This document shows positions 45,554 through 54,356 of a stretch of DNA of 64,000 nt, in pieces. The notes under the pieces are model-generated. The model made no database searches. It was given only the letters and a program-made list of their open reading frames with translations, and was not told the DNA's origin. Each line of letters starts with the position of its first letter. Positions within the stretch are counted from its first letter, which is position 1. Both the position numbers and the translations under genes were made by a program. Origin of the DNA: Pseudomonas abietaniphila (GTDB lineage Bacteria; Pseudomonadota; Gammaproteobacteria; Pseudomonadales; Pseudomonadaceae); contig NZ_CP155619.1 of assembly GCF_039697315.1 (NCBI RefSeq), forward strand, positions 3,906,001 to 3,970,000, written 5' to 3'.

Positions 45554-46249
45554 ATGAGCAACTTTGTATTCGAACCCACGCGTGTGGCCAGTTTGCCGGT
45601 CAGCGGCAGTGATGCACGTTTCCCCGTCGCTCGTGTGTTTTGCCTGGGGCGAAACTACCACTGGGGTGATGCGCTGAATGCCGTGCGTGAAGTGCCCGCG
45701 TATTTCATGAAGCCCGCCACGTCGGTGATCGACGCCACAGGCGAGCTGGCGTTTCCAACCCAGACCCAACAGTTCTGCCACGAAATCGAACTGGTCGTGG
45801 CCATTGGCAAAGACGGTTTCGAGATCAGCGAAGAGCAGGCGCTCGACCATGTCTGGGGGTATGCCGCAGGCCTGGACCTGACGCGCCGTGATCTGCAAAT
45901 GGCCGCCAAGGCCGTCGGTAACCCATGGGAGCCGGCCAAGGCATTCGACGGTTCTGCCCCCATCACCCCGATCTTGCCTGCGAGTCGCGACGGCCATCCA
46001 AGGCAGGGCGCGATCTGGCTCAGCGTCAACGGTGTCGAGCGCCAGCGCTCGGACCTCGAAAGCCAGATCTGGTCGGTCAGCGAAATTGTCAGTCAGCTTT
46101 CCCATTCGGTTAGTCTGCGCGCGGGTGATCTGATCATGACCGGGACACCGCCGGGCGTCGCGTCGCTTGAGGCGGGTGACGTGATCAATGGCGGTATCAG
46201 TGGTGTCGGCGAATTTGAAGTGCGGATCGGCAGCCGTCCCGCTGACTGA
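45554..46249 (+). CDS. Fumarylacetoacetate hydrolase (FAH) family protein
   Basis: The 231-residue single-domain FAH protein would act on a beta-diketo or 2-keto acid in the cytoplasm. It has FCLGRNYHWGD, AYFMKPATSVI, the metal-ligand pair in HEIELVVAIGKDG, GLDLTRRDLQ and the C-terminal LIMTGTPPGVASLEAGD. AGGAAATGCC precedes the ATG by a few bases. It is the first of three enzymes in one direction (FAH, SDR, 2-hydroxyacid dehydrogenase) with short spacers. Possible activities include acylpyruvate hydrolysis and 2-keto-3-deoxy-acid turnover; the substrate is unknown. Confidence 0.87.
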   Translation: MSNFVFEPTRVASLPVSGSDARFPVARVFCLGRNYHWGDALNAVREVPAYFMKPATSVIDATGELAFPTQTQQFCHEIELVVAIGKDGFEISEEQALDHVWGYAAGLDLTRRDLQMAAKAVGNPWEPAKAFDGSAPITPILPASRDGHPRQGAIWLSVNGVERQRSDLESQIWSVSEIVSQLSHSVSLRAGDLIMTGTPPGVASLEAGDVINGGISGVGEFEVRIGSRPAD

Positions 46250-46309
46250 CCGCTTTGAACACACCGCACTCAGACAAGCAGCATTCAGAAGAGCATCAGG
46301 AGAATAACA

Positions 46310-47074
46310 ATGACTCAACAATCCCCTTCGAAAATTGCCTTGGTGACGGGCGCAGGCAGCGGTATCGGCCGCGCCGTAGCGCTCGGTCTGCTGGAAGACG
46401 GTTACAAGGTCGTGGTGACTGGCCGTCGTATCGAGCCACTGGAAGAACTGGTTGCGTTGGCGCGGGAACAAGGCGGCGAAGCGCTGGCAGTGTCGACCGA
46501 CGTGCGCGATCCGGCCAGCGTCGACAAGCTGTTCGCGACCATCGATGAGGTCTACGGCCGACTCGACGTGGTGTTCAACAACGCAGGCGTCAACGCCCCT
46601 GCCGTGCCGATGGATGAGCTGCCGGTCGAGAAGTGGCTGAGCGTGATCGACACCAACGTCACCGGCGTTTTCCTGTGCAGCCGTGGCGCCTTTGGCCTGA
46701 TGCGCAAACAGTCGCCGCAGGGTGGCCGGATCATCAACAACGGTTCGATCTCCGCACACGTTCCACGCCCGTTCACCGGCCCTTACACCGCCAGTAAGCA
46801 CGCCGTGCTGGGCCTGACCAAAAGCCTGGCGCTGGACGGTCGCGAATTCAACATCGCGTGCAGCCAGATCGACATCGGCAACGCGCTGACCGAGTTGTCG
46901 GTGCGCATGACCAAAGGCGTGCGTCAGGCCAATGGTTCGATTGCGGTCGAGCCGATGATCGACGTCAAACACATTGCCGACGCGGTGCGTTACATCTCCG
47001 CGCTGCCGCTGTCCGCCAACGTGCTGAACATGACCGTCATGGCCACCAACATGCCCTTCGTGGGCCGTGGTTGA
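46310..47074 (+). CDS. SDR-family oxidoreductase
   Basis: The 254-residue short-chain dehydrogenase has the cofactor motif [15 protein letters not shown] (residues 14-28), NNAG, the catalytic Ser in [12 protein letters not shown] and the YTASKHA pair (YxxxK). A basic pair of Arg after the second strand (GRRIEPL) hints at NADP preference. The usual Pro-Gly after the YxxxK helix is replaced by IDIGNA. It lies 60 bases after the FAH gene and 17 before the dehydrogenase, so it is probably one step of the same sugar-acid pathway. Confidence 0.88.
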   Translation: MTQQSPSKIALVTGAGSGIGRAVALGLLEDGYKVVVTGRRIEPLEELVALAREQGGEALAVSTDVRDPASVDKLFATIDEVYGRLDVVFNNAGVNAPAVPMDELPVEKWLSVIDTNVTGVFLCSRGAFGLMRKQSPQGGRIINNGSISAHVPRPFTGPYTASKHAVLGLTKSLALDGREFNIACSQIDIGNALTELSVRMTKGVRQANGSIAVEPMIDVKHIADAVRYISALPLSANVLNMTVMATNMPFVGRG

Positions 47075-47091
47075 TCCCGTCTGAATTCGAT

Positions 47092-48060
47092 ATGAGCGAG
47101 ACTTCGATGAAACCTGAAATCCTCCAACTGAGCCCGATTCTGATTCCGGACGTCAACGCGAAGCTAAACGCGTTGTACACCGTGCGCCCTTACTTCCAAC
47201 AGACCGACAAGGCGGCTTATCTGCGCGAACATGGCGCCAATATCCGTGGCGTGGTCACGGGCGGCCATACCGGCATCAAGCGCGAGGTGCTGGAGCAACT
47301 GCCGAACGTGGAAGTGATCGCGGTCAATGGCGTGGGCACTGACGCGGTGGACCTGAGCTATGCCCGTGATCGCGGCATTCGTGTCACCGCCACCATTGGC
47401 GCACTGACTGAAGACGTGGCCGACCTTGCGATCGGCTTGCTCATCTCGGCTTGCCGTGGACTCGGAACGGGCGATCGTTACGTGCGTTCCGGCGAATGGG
47501 CCAGGACCGCAACGCCCTTGGTACCGCTGCCGCTGGCGCGTCAGTTCAGCGGCATGCGCGTCGGCATCGTCGGCCTCGGGCGAGTAGGGCGTGCGGTTGC
47601 CACGCGTGCGGCGGCGTTTGGCTGCCCGATCAGCTACACCGACCTCCACGCCATGAGTGATGTGCCTTACACCTTTGTCAGTGACCTGGTGGAACTGGCG
47701 CGTCAAAGTGATGCGTTGATCGTGGCGGCGGCCGCCGACAACGCCAAGGGCATCATCAACGCCAAAGTGCTGCAAGCCTTGGGCGCGGAGGGTTACCTGA
47801 TCAATGTCGCGCGGGGCAGTCTTGTGAACGAACCGGACCTGATCGCAGCGCTGGAATCCGGATCAATTGCCGGTGCCGGGCTGGATGTGTTCGTGGACGA
47901 GCCGAACGTGCCAGACGTGTTGTTTGGTCTTGAAACCGTGGTGCTGCAGCCTCACCGTGCCAGCGCGACCGTCCAGACGCGCACGCGCATGGGGGAAATG
48001 GTGCTGGCGAGCCTGGCGGCTGTGCTTGAGGGCCAGGAACCGGTGGGCGCGGTCGCTTGA
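47092..48060 (+). CDS. D-isomer-specific 2-hydroxyacid dehydrogenase
   Basis: The 322-residue enzyme resembles the glyoxylate/hydroxypyruvate or 2-ketogluconate reductase group. The NAD(P) motif GIVGLGRVGRAVATRA lies near the middle. The catalytic Arg (INVARGSLVNEPDL), Glu (FVDEPNVPDVL) and His (LQPHRASAT) are all present. The ATG at 47092 was chosen; a second ATG at 47107 is possible. It is the last gene of the FAH-SDR-dehydrogenase series. Confidence 0.87.
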   Translation: MSETSMKPEILQLSPILIPDVNAKLNALYTVRPYFQQTDKAAYLREHGANIRGVVTGGHTGIKREVLEQLPNVEVIAVNGVGTDAVDLSYARDRGIRVTATIGALTEDVADLAIGLLISACRGLGTGDRYVRSGEWARTATPLVPLPLARQFSGMRVGIVGLGRVGRAVATRAAAFGCPISYTDLHAMSDVPYTFVSDLVELARQSDALIVAAAADNAKGIINAKVLQALGAEGYLINVARGSLVNEPDLIAALESGSIAGAGLDVFVDEPNVPDVLFGLETVVLQPHRASATVQTRTRMGEMVLASLAAVLEGQEPVGAVA

Positions 48061-48181
48061 GGGGCTGTTGCGAGGGTGTTGAACGTGCCGGTTGCGCAGA
48101 GGTTTTCGAGGGTTTGCGCAGCCGGATAATCGGCTAGAATCCGCGACATGTTTTTCCCCTCATCGTCGCGGGAGCGCTCCC

Positions 48182-48643
48182 TTGAAACTCTGGACCCTGC
48201 TGTTCATGGCTTTCCTTCCTTTTGCCGCCCATGCACTGGAAGTCGGCGACACACTCGCTCCCTGGACCTTGCTCGACCAGTACGATCAGCCCTACACGTT
48301 CGGTGACGACGCGCAGATTCTGTTGGTGGCGCGCAGCATGGACGCGGCGAAAATCGTCAACGGTGCATTGCAGAACACGCCAAAGACGTTCCTTGAGTCG
48401 CGTCATGCAGTATTCGTCGCCGACATCCAGAAGATGCCGGCCATCATTGCGAAGATGTTTGCCGTGCCTGCGATGCGCGCCTATTCCTATCGGGTGATGC
48501 TGGATCGCGACTCACGCGTGGTGCCGCGTTATCCCGGTGATGCAGAAAAGGTGCTCGTGCTGCGGCTGCACAACGGCAAGGTCGTCAGCCAGGCACAGTT
48601 CGACAACGCAGAAGCGCTGCATGGCGCCCTCGCACAGCCCTGA
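48182..48643 (+). CDS. Secreted protein of unknown function, thioredoxin-like context
   Basis: The 153-residue product begins at a TTG with GGGAG seven bases upstream. This gives a clear signal peptide (MKLWTLLFMAFLPFAAHA) before LEVGDTLAPWTLLDQYDQPYTF, which resembles the N terminus of redoxin/AhpC-like domains but has no CxxC. No ATG near this point is in frame upstream. Relatives in Pseudomonas carry inconsistent names, so I assign no function. A possible promoter (TTGCGC, 15 bases, TAGAAT at 48135-48140) stands before it. Confidence 0.7.
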   Translation: MKLWTLLFMAFLPFAAHALEVGDTLAPWTLLDQYDQPYTFGDDAQILLVARSMDAAKIVNGALQNTPKTFLESRHAVFVADIQKMPAIIAKMFAVPAMRAYSYRVMLDRDSRVVPRYPGDAEKVLVLRLHNGKVVSQAQFDNAEALHGALAQP

Positions 48644-48649
48644 GCTGCG

Positions 48650-49549
48650 TCAGAAGCCGGCTGTGCCCAGCGCCAGCTCCGCCACCAGAAAATCAATGAA
48701 CGCCCGCGTTTTCATCGGCACCCGGCGTGCCGATGGATACACCGCATTCACCGAAATCGCCGGCGCTTCCCACTCGCACAGCACCGGTTTCAATCGCCCG
48801 TCGGCCACGGCCCTTTCGACGATGAAGTTCGGCAGCAACGCGATGCCCATCCCCGAGACCGCCGCTTGCGCCAGGATATCGCCATTGTTCGCGTGCAACG
48901 GCCCGCTCACGGTCACGCGCTGGGTCTCCTTTCCGTTGCACAGTTGCAAGCTGATGCCGCTCTGCAAGTAGCCGTAACTCAGGAACTTGTGGTTGCTCAG
49001 GTCCTTGGGCGACTGCGGTATGCCCTCTTTGGCGAGATAAGCCGGGGAGGCGACCATGACCCGTGGCGCTGGTGCCAGCGCGCGCGCGACCATCGATGAG
49101 TCGGGCAGGCTGGCGATCCGGATCGTCACGTCAAAACCGCCCTTCACCGGGTCCACCTGCTGGTCACTCAACACCACTTGCAGCTCGACGTTGGGGTGAC
49201 GCTCGTTGAACAGCGGGATCAGCGGGCCCAGACGGCTCAATCCAAACGACATCGGCGCGTTGACACGCAAAACCCCACGTATCTCGCCCATCCCTGTGCG
49301 TGCCCGCTGCTCGGCTTCGTCCAGGGAAGCAATGACATCACGACACGCGTCGTAGTACTCGGCGCCTGCTTCTGTCAGGTGCAGGCTGCGGGTCGTGCGC
49401 TGGAGAAGTTGTACGCCGATGGCTTCTTCCAATGCCTGAATCTGTTTACTGACTTTCGAGCGTGGTACGTCCAGCGCGCGGGCGGCTGCGGCAAAGCCAT
49501 TGGCGCCGACGGTGGCGACAAAAGCACGCATGCATTCGATACGGTCCAT
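48650..49549 (-). CDS. LysR-family transcriptional regulator (CrgA-like)
   Basis: The 299-residue regulator has the N-terminal helix-turn-helix MDRIECMRAFVATVGANGFAAAARALDVPRSKVSKQIQALEEAIG region (1-45) and a substrate-binding domain with VLRVNAPMSFG and GFDVTIRIASLPDSSMVARALAP, typical of the CrgA/AaeR-like group. The ATG at 49549 is the usual start; the open frame continues upstream into the gap. It is divergent from an isochorismatase-fold hydrolase gene with 169 bases between starts and probably regulates it. Confidence 0.87.
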   Translation of the reverse strand: MDRIECMRAFVATVGANGFAAAARALDVPRSKVSKQIQALEEAIGVQLLQRTTRSLHLTEAGAEYYDACRDVIASLDEAEQRARTGMGEIRGVLRVNAPMSFGLSRLGPLIPLFNERHPNVELQVVLSDQQVDPVKGGFDVTIRIASLPDSSMVARALAPAPRVMVASPAYLAKEGIPQSPKDLSNHKFLSYGYLQSGISLQLCNGKETQRVTVSGPLHANNGDILAQAAVSGMGIALLPNFIVERAVADGRLKPVLCEWEAPAISVNAVYPSARRVPMKTRAFIDFLVAELALGTAGF

Positions 49550-49718
49550 TAACGTCCCTAATATGGAAACAATGAGTCTCAATTCTATGGGATTGTTCCG
49601 AAGTCGACCAGTCCGTACATTTACTCCCAAGCCAGCAAGCAAACAGCTCAACGGGCAGAACCCACGAGCTAGAGCGGCTACCTCTACTGACCATTATCGA
49701 CATCCAAAGGAACATGCC

Positions 49719-50363
49719 ATGTCTATCCGCGAACTGCTGAACCCAACCAACGCTGCTCTGATCCTGATCGACCACCAGCCGCAAATGGCCTTCGGCGTGC
49801 AGTCGATCGATCGTCAAACACTGAAGAACAACGCCGTCGGCCTGGCCAAAGCCGCGAAGATCTTCAACGTACCGACGATCTTCACCTCGGTGGAAACCAA
49901 GAGCTTCAGCGGTTACATCTGGCCTGAGCTGCTGGCGGTACACCCGGAGCAACAGCCCATCGAGCGTACTTCGATGAACTCCTGGGAAGACAAGAAGCTG
50001 GTAGAAGCGGTCAAGGCGACCGGTCGCAAGAAGTTGATCATCGCAGCACTGTGGACCGAGGTCTGCCTGAACTTCCCGACGCTGGACGCACTGGCTGAAG
50101 GCTACGAGGTGTACATCGTCACCGACGCCTCGGGCGGCACGACCAAGGAAGCACACGACATGTCGGTGCAGCGCATGATTCAGGCTGGCGCCGTACCCGT
50201 GACCTGGCAACAAGTTCTGCTCGAATTCCAGCGCGACTGGGCACACAAGGAAACGTACGAAGCGGTCATGCAACTGGTCCTGGAGCACAGCGGCGCTTAC
50301 GGCATGGGTGTCGACTACGCCTACACCATGGTTCACGGTGCACCGCAGCGTAAGCTCGACTGA
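49719..50363 (+). CDS. Cysteine hydrolase of the isochorismatase family (YcaC-like)
   Basis: The 214-residue hydrolase shows the catalytic Asp in LILIDHQPQMAFGV (residue 19), a Lys in the central sheet (TGRKKLIIAALWTEVCLNFP) and the nucleophilic Cys in EVCLNFP. The C-terminal extension, with AHKETYEAVMQLVLEHSGAYGMGVDYAYTMVHG, matches the YcaC subgroup of unknown substrate. AAAGGAAC stands upstream of the ATG. The divergent LysR gene is the likely regulator. A terminator follows 21 bases after the stop. Confidence 0.88.
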   Translation: MSIRELLNPTNAALILIDHQPQMAFGVQSIDRQTLKNNAVGLAKAAKIFNVPTIFTSVETKSFSGYIWPELLAVHPEQQPIERTSMNSWEDKKLVEAVKATGRKKLIIAALWTEVCLNFPTLDALAEGYEVYIVTDASGGTTKEAHDMSVQRMIQAGAVPVTWQQVLLEFQRDWAHKETYEAVMQLVLEHSGAYGMGVDYAYTMVHGAPQRKLD

Positions 50364-50384
50364 TCTGCAAAAAATTGATCACTG

Positions 50385-50428
50385 AAACACCCGATCGGGC
50401 GAATAAATACGCTCCATCGGGTGTTTTT
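50385..50428 (+). terminator. Terminator after the isochorismatase-family gene
   Basis: AAACACCCGAT pairs with ATCGGGTGTTT across a 20-base loop, followed by TT. The 11-bp stem ends in a T-rich tract. Confidence 0.75.
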
Positions 50429-50498
50429 GGTTTGGACACGCAGGCTGTTTTAGCAGGAGTAGACTGCTTCTTATCCGAACACAGAAGAACAACTCATC

Positions 50499-51185
50499 AT
50501 GATCGGAACCCAAGTGCTCACCTCGCAAACCATGATCCTCGCCTGGCTCTTCTATGTGCCCCTGCTGCTGTGGGCGGTTTGGCGGTGTCCCTGGGTTGAA
50601 CTGTTCAGCGACACACGACGCCAGCATCTGCTGTTCGGCACCGTGTTCGCGTTGTTTCTGCTGTGGTTGATGCGTCGGGACTTCGACACCGGCGTCTCGT
50701 ACCACCTGCTGGGCATGACCGCCGTGACATTACTGCTGGACTGGCCGTTGGCGATGGTCGGCGGGTTGATTGCGCAGCTCGGGCTACTGGCGATGGGGCG
50801 ACAGGACCTGGCATCGCTTGGGGTCAATGGCCTGCTGTTGGTCGTGATGCCGGTGCTGATCACGGAAGGCTGCTCGCTGATTGTCGAGCGTGCCCAGCCG
50901 AAAAATCCGTTTACCTACATCTTCTGCTCGGGGTTCTTCGCCGCGGCGCTGGTGGCGCTGTCGTGCCTGCTGGTCGCGATGGGATTACTGTGGTTCGACG
51001 GGCTGTTTGCGATGCCGGAATGGCTGGGGGATTTCATCGGCTATGTGTGGCTGATCATCTTCCCTGAAGCCTTCATCAACGGGATGATCGTCACCGCCCT
51101 GGTGGTGTTTTGTCCCGAGTGGCTGGAAACGTTCAACCGCACGCGTTATCTGTCAGATCCATGGACGGATGATGGGGATACGTGA
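50499..51185 (+). CDS. CbiM-like energy-coupling-factor membrane protein
   Basis: The 228-residue protein has six to seven hydrophobic segments and resembles the CbiM/ECF substrate-component family (HLLFGTVFALFLLWLMRRDFDTGVSYHLLGMTA; EGCSLIVERAQPKNPFTYIFCSGFFAAALV regions). Unlike CbiM it lacks an MHIxxG N terminus with metal-binding His, so a cobalt or nickel role is doubtful. No ECF ATPase or EcfT gene is near. From memory a similar gene of unknown function lies in this neighbourhood in PAO1. Confidence 0.65.
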   Translation: MIGTQVLTSQTMILAWLFYVPLLLWAVWRCPWVELFSDTRRQHLLFGTVFALFLLWLMRRDFDTGVSYHLLGMTAVTLLLDWPLAMVGGLIAQLGLLAMGRQDLASLGVNGLLLVVMPVLITEGCSLIVERAQPKNPFTYIFCSGFFAAALVALSCLLVAMGLLWFDGLFAMPEWLGDFIGYVWLIIFPEAFINGMIVTALVVFCPEWLETFNRTRYLSDPWTDDGDT

Positions 51186-51264
51186 GGTGCTTTGGACGCG
51201 AGCCGGCTTGATGCAGGCCGCGATCGGGTGGATGCGGTGGGTCAGATACTGACAACTCGCATTA

Positions 51265-51367
51265 CCTGTGGGAGCGAGCTTGCTCGCGAATGCGGTATAT
51301 CTCATACATCTCTGGCGGCTGACCCACCGCATTCGCTGCCCTCGTAACCTCGGACGTCTCCTACAGG
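51265..51367. repeat. Degenerate REPIN (GTGGGAGCGAGCTTGCTCGCGA type)
   Basis: A left unit beginning CCTGTGGGAGCGAGCTTGC is paired with a decayed right unit ending CTCCTACAGG. The inner segments GCGAATGCGGT (51286-51296) and ACCGCATTCGC (51326-51336) are perfect complements. Confidence 0.65.
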
Positions 51368-51412
51368 GCCCGAGTCATCAGTGAGCGGGTCGTCAGTCAG
51401 TTCGGGATTCGA

Positions 51413-51616
51413 TCAATGCTGCCTTGGATCGAAATCACCCGAAAACAACTCATCCTCCGCATCCGGCGCGACCGGAATCGCATGTTCTTCCGACGCCCAG
51501 GCGCCCAGGTCGATCAGCTTGCAGCGGTCCGAACAGAACGGCCGGAATTTACTCTCCGGCGTCCATTCCACCGGGGCTCCGCAGGTTGGACAATCGACGG
51601 TCATTGGTTGGCTCAT
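51413..51616 (-). CDS. yacG: DNA gyrase inhibitor / zinc-binding protein YacG
   Basis: The 67-residue protein has the YacG zinc site: [12 protein letters not shown] followed by [17 protein letters not shown] (CxxC and CxxxC). An acidic tail (DAEDELFSG) follows. The ATG at 51616 has GGAGG six bases upstream; an ATG three bases earlier is less well spaced. The start overlaps the coaE stop by one base. The group yacG-coaE-pilD is standard in Pseudomonas. Confidence 0.92.
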   Translation of the reverse strand: MSQPMTVDCPTCGAPVEWTPESKFRPFCSDRCKLIDLGAWASEEHAIPVAPDAEDELFSGDFDPRQH

Positions 51617-52248
51617 CATTGGCCTCCACGCAAAGTTAGATAAAAGTGATGCAGTCGCTCGACTTCGCTTTTCAGCCAGGTCGGGTCGCGGTCGTTGACG
51701 ATCACGTCATCGGCGCGACGTAGACGTTCTTCACGGCTGGCCTGTGCCTTGAGAATCGCCCGAACCTGCGCTTCGTTGGTTTTGTCACGCAGCACCGTGC
51801 GCTCGATCTGCACCGCCTCGGGCACATCGATCACGAGGATGCGTTGGACCATCTGATGCTGCGAAGTCTCCAGCAGCAGCGGCGACACCAGAATCGCATA
51901 AGGCGATTGCGCGCGAGCCAGGTACTGCTTGATCTCCTCGCGAATCAACGGATGCAGCAAACCTTCCAACCAGACCCGCTGCTGCGGATCCTTGAAGATC
52001 AGCTCGCGCAACGCCGCACGGTCCAGTGTGCCGTCGGCCTGTAGCACGCCCGCGCCAAAGTGCTCGGCGATTTGCGAAAGGGCAGGTCGCCCCGGTTCGA
52101 CCACCCAGCGGGCGGCGTTATCGGCGTCCACCAAATGGATACCCAGATCGACAAAACACTGTGCAGCGGCACTCTTGCCGCTGCCGATGCCGCCAGTGAG
52201 ACCCAGAATCCAGGGTTGTTGAGCGGGTGGTGTTTCGGGAGCAATCAT
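51616..52248 (-). CDS. coaE: Dephospho-CoA kinase
   Basis: The 210-residue P-loop kinase phosphorylates dephospho-CoA in the last step of CoA synthesis. The Walker A motif [16 protein letters not shown] is at about 17-32, [13 protein letters not shown] at about 41-53, and HPLIREEI and VSPLLLET are family blocks. It overlaps pilD by four bases at its start and yacG at its stop. Confidence 0.95.
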   Translation of the reverse strand: MIAPETPPAQQPWILGLTGGIGSGKSAAAQCFVDLGIHLVDADNAARWVVEPGRPALSQIAEHFGAGVLQADGTLDRAALRELIFKDPQQRVWLEGLLHPLIREEIKQYLARAQSPYAILVSPLLLETSQHQMVQRILVIDVPEAVQIERTVLRDKTNEAQVRAILKAQASREERLRRADDVIVNDRDPTWLKSEVERLHHFYLTLRGGQ

Positions 52249-53117
52249 CTGAAACCGGCGATCTGCATATACGAAGTCGTTATTTGATCACCCCAGAGCA
52301 GTGCGATCCACCCCGCGATGGCCAGATAAGGGCCGAAGGGGATCGGCGTGCTGGTTTCGACGTTACGCAGACGCAGCAAAATCAGGCCCAACACCGCCCC
52401 GACAATCGACGACAAAAGAATCGTCAGCGGCAAAATCTGCCAGCCACCCCAAGCGCCGAGCATCGCCAGCAACTTGAAATCGCCGTAGCCCATGCCTTCT
52501 TTGCCGGTGATCAACTTGAACAGCCAGAACACACACCACAACACCAGATACCCGAACACCGCGCCCCACAATGCATCGGTCAGCGACGTGAACAGCCCGA
52601 AGGCATTGACGATCAACCCCAGCCACAACAGCGGCAACACGATCGCATCGGGCAACAACTGGTGATCGGCGTCGATCAGGCTCATCGACAGCAAACCCCA
52701 ACTCAACACCAACACCGCGCCCGCTGGCCAGCCAAACCCGAAATGCCACGCCACAAACGCCGACAGCAACCCACAAGCCAGCTCCACCAACGGATAACGC
52801 TTGCTGATCGGCGCCTTGCAACGCGAACACTTACCGCCAAGGAACACATAACTCACCACCGGCAGATTCTCCCACGCACGGATCTTGTGGGAACAGTGCG
52901 GGCAACGCGAATGCGGGAGGATCAGGTTGAAGGTTTCCGCTTGCGGCTCGGCAGGCAATTCAAGCACTTCCCGCGCCTGAGCTTTCCAGTCGCGCAGCAT
53001 CATTTTCGGCAGGCGGTAAACGACGACGTTGAGGAAGCTGCCGACGAGCAGGCCTAAAACGAGGGTGCATAGAATGAAGGCCAGCGGAGAGCTGGCCAGG
53101 AGGTCGAGGAGGGACAT
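52245..53117 (-). CDS. pilD: Prepilin peptidase / N-methyltransferase PilD
   Basis: The 290-residue inner-membrane aspartyl protease cleaves the leader of all prepilins in this window and methylates the new N terminus. The N-terminal methylase region has [15 protein letters not shown] and two zinc pairs, CPHC and CSRC. The catalytic aspartates are in [12 protein letters not shown] and [12 protein letters not shown]. Eight hydrophobic segments are visible. It overlaps coaE by four bases (ATGA) and follows pilC by two bases. Confidence 0.96.
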   Translation of the reverse strand: MSLLDLLASSPLAFILCTLVLGLLVGSFLNVVVYRLPKMMLRDWKAQAREVLELPAEPQAETFNLILPHSRCPHCSHKIRAWENLPVVSYVFLGGKCSRCKAPISKRYPLVELACGLLSAFVAWHFGFGWPAGAVLVLSWGLLSMSLIDADHQLLPDAIVLPLLWLGLIVNAFGLFTSLTDALWGAVFGYLVLWCVFWLFKLITGKEGMGYGDFKLLAMLGAWGGWQILPLTILLSSIVGAVLGLILLRLRNVETSTPIPFGPYLAIAGWIALLWGDQITTSYMQIAGFR

Positions 53118-53119
53118 GG

Positions 53120-54355
53120 TTAGACGACGCTGCCGAGTTTGAAGATGGGGAGGTACATGGCGATGACAAGGCCGCCGACGATGACGCCCAAGACGGCCAT
53201 GATCATGGGTTCCATGAGGCTGGTGAGGCTGTCGACCATATTGTCGACTTCTTCCTCGTAATAGGTTGCGACTTTATCGAGCATGGAGTCCAAAGCGCCG
53301 GATTCTTCTCCGATAGCAGTCATTTGGACAGCCAAGGTGGGAAAGACGCCAGTGCTTCGCATGGAAAAATTCAACTGCATGCCTGTCGATACGTCCTGCT
53401 TTACCTTATTGACGGCATTCTTGAAGATGATATTGCCCGTCGCGCCTGACACAGAGTCGAGCGCATCAACCAAAGGGACGCCTGCCGCGAACGTCGTTGC
53501 CAACGTCCGGGCAAACCGTGCGACCGCGGATTTGTACAGCAGCGGGCCGATAACAGGAACCTTGAGCAGCGTCCGGTCAAGGCCGTTTCTAAATTTTTCT
53601 GACGTTTTATGGGCGCGCTTGAATGCAAAGATCATAGCGAACAGTGCCACGAGGACGATAAACCAATAGTCCTGAAGGTATTGGGACAAGTTGATAACCA
53701 TTACCGTGAAGGCAGGCAATTCGGCTCCAAAGCCCGCAAACAACGATTGAAACTGCGGCACGACCTTGATGAGCAAAATGCCCGTCACGATAAACGCGAC
53801 GATGACTACTGCAATGGGATAGGTCATCGCTTTTTTGATTTTCGCCTTCAGCGATTCAGTTTTTTCCTTATACGTTGCCACACGGTCCAGAAGCGACTCC
53901 AGGGCACCGGCCTGTTCACCTGCGTCCACAAGATTGCAAAATAAATCGTCGAAGTATTGGGGCTTTTGTCGCAAGGCGGTCGCAAAGCTATGACCTGCAG
54001 CAACCTCCTGCTTGATGTCGTCCACCAGCTTGCGCATGTTAGGGTTGGCAGAGCCCTCACTGATGATGTCGAAAGACTGCAGCAGTGGCACCCCAGCCTT
54101 CATCATGGTTGCCATCTGGCGTGAGAAAAATGCGATGTCCAGCGGTTTGATTTTCTTGCCCGCGCTAAAGATCGAAACCGACTTCTTACGAACTTTTAGC
54201 GGATTAACGCCTTGCTTTCGCAGCTGCGCCTTGATCAGCGCAGGGCTGTGACCTGTAAGCTCGCCAGTAACTTTTGCGCCTTTTCTGTCCACCCCTTCCC
54301 ACACATATACGACAGGTTTGGCCACCTTTGGGGTCTTCACTGCTTTGGTTGCCAT
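53120..54355 (-). CDS. pilC: Type IV pilus inner-membrane platform protein PilC
   Basis: The 411-residue GspF-family protein forms the platform on which PilB/PilT act. It has two GspF domains (FFSRQMATMMKAGVPLLQSFDII and VARFARTLATTFAAGVPLVDALD) and three transmembrane helices (about 175-200, 225-245, 380-405). The GEQAGALESLLDRVATY and GEESGALDSMLDKVATYYEEEVDNMVDSLTSL repeats mark the two halves. Sampled lines are 40-48% GC against 58% in a pilD line. pilB precedes it by one base. Confidence 0.95.
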   Translation of the reverse strand: MATKAVKTPKVAKPVVYVWEGVDRKGAKVTGELTGHSPALIKAQLRKQGVNPLKVRKKSVSIFSAGKKIKPLDIAFFSRQMATMMKAGVPLLQSFDIISEGSANPNMRKLVDDIKQEVAAGHSFATALRQKPQYFDDLFCNLVDAGEQAGALESLLDRVATYKEKTESLKAKIKKAMTYPIAVVIVAFIVTGILLIKVVPQFQSLFAGFGAELPAFTVMVINLSQYLQDYWFIVLVALFAMIFAFKRAHKTSEKFRNGLDRTLLKVPVIGPLLYKSAVARFARTLATTFAAGVPLVDALDSVSGATGNIIFKNAVNKVKQDVSTGMQLNFSMRSTGVFPTLAVQMTAIGEESGALDSMLDKVATYYEEEVDNMVDSLTSLMEPMIMAVLGVIVGGLVIAMYLPIFKLGSVV

Positions 54356-54356
54356 G

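Noticed and set aside
45440..46972. A 510-codon minus-strand frame across the FAH and SDR genes
   Set aside because: Both plus-strand proteins have complete catalytic motifs; the opposite frame has none and crosses the promoter gap.
50499..51185. Assignment as a cobalt transporter CbiM with a cobalamin riboswitch
   Set aside because: The N-terminal metal-binding His motif is missing, no ECF partners are nearby and no riboswitch-like B12 box was seen upstream.
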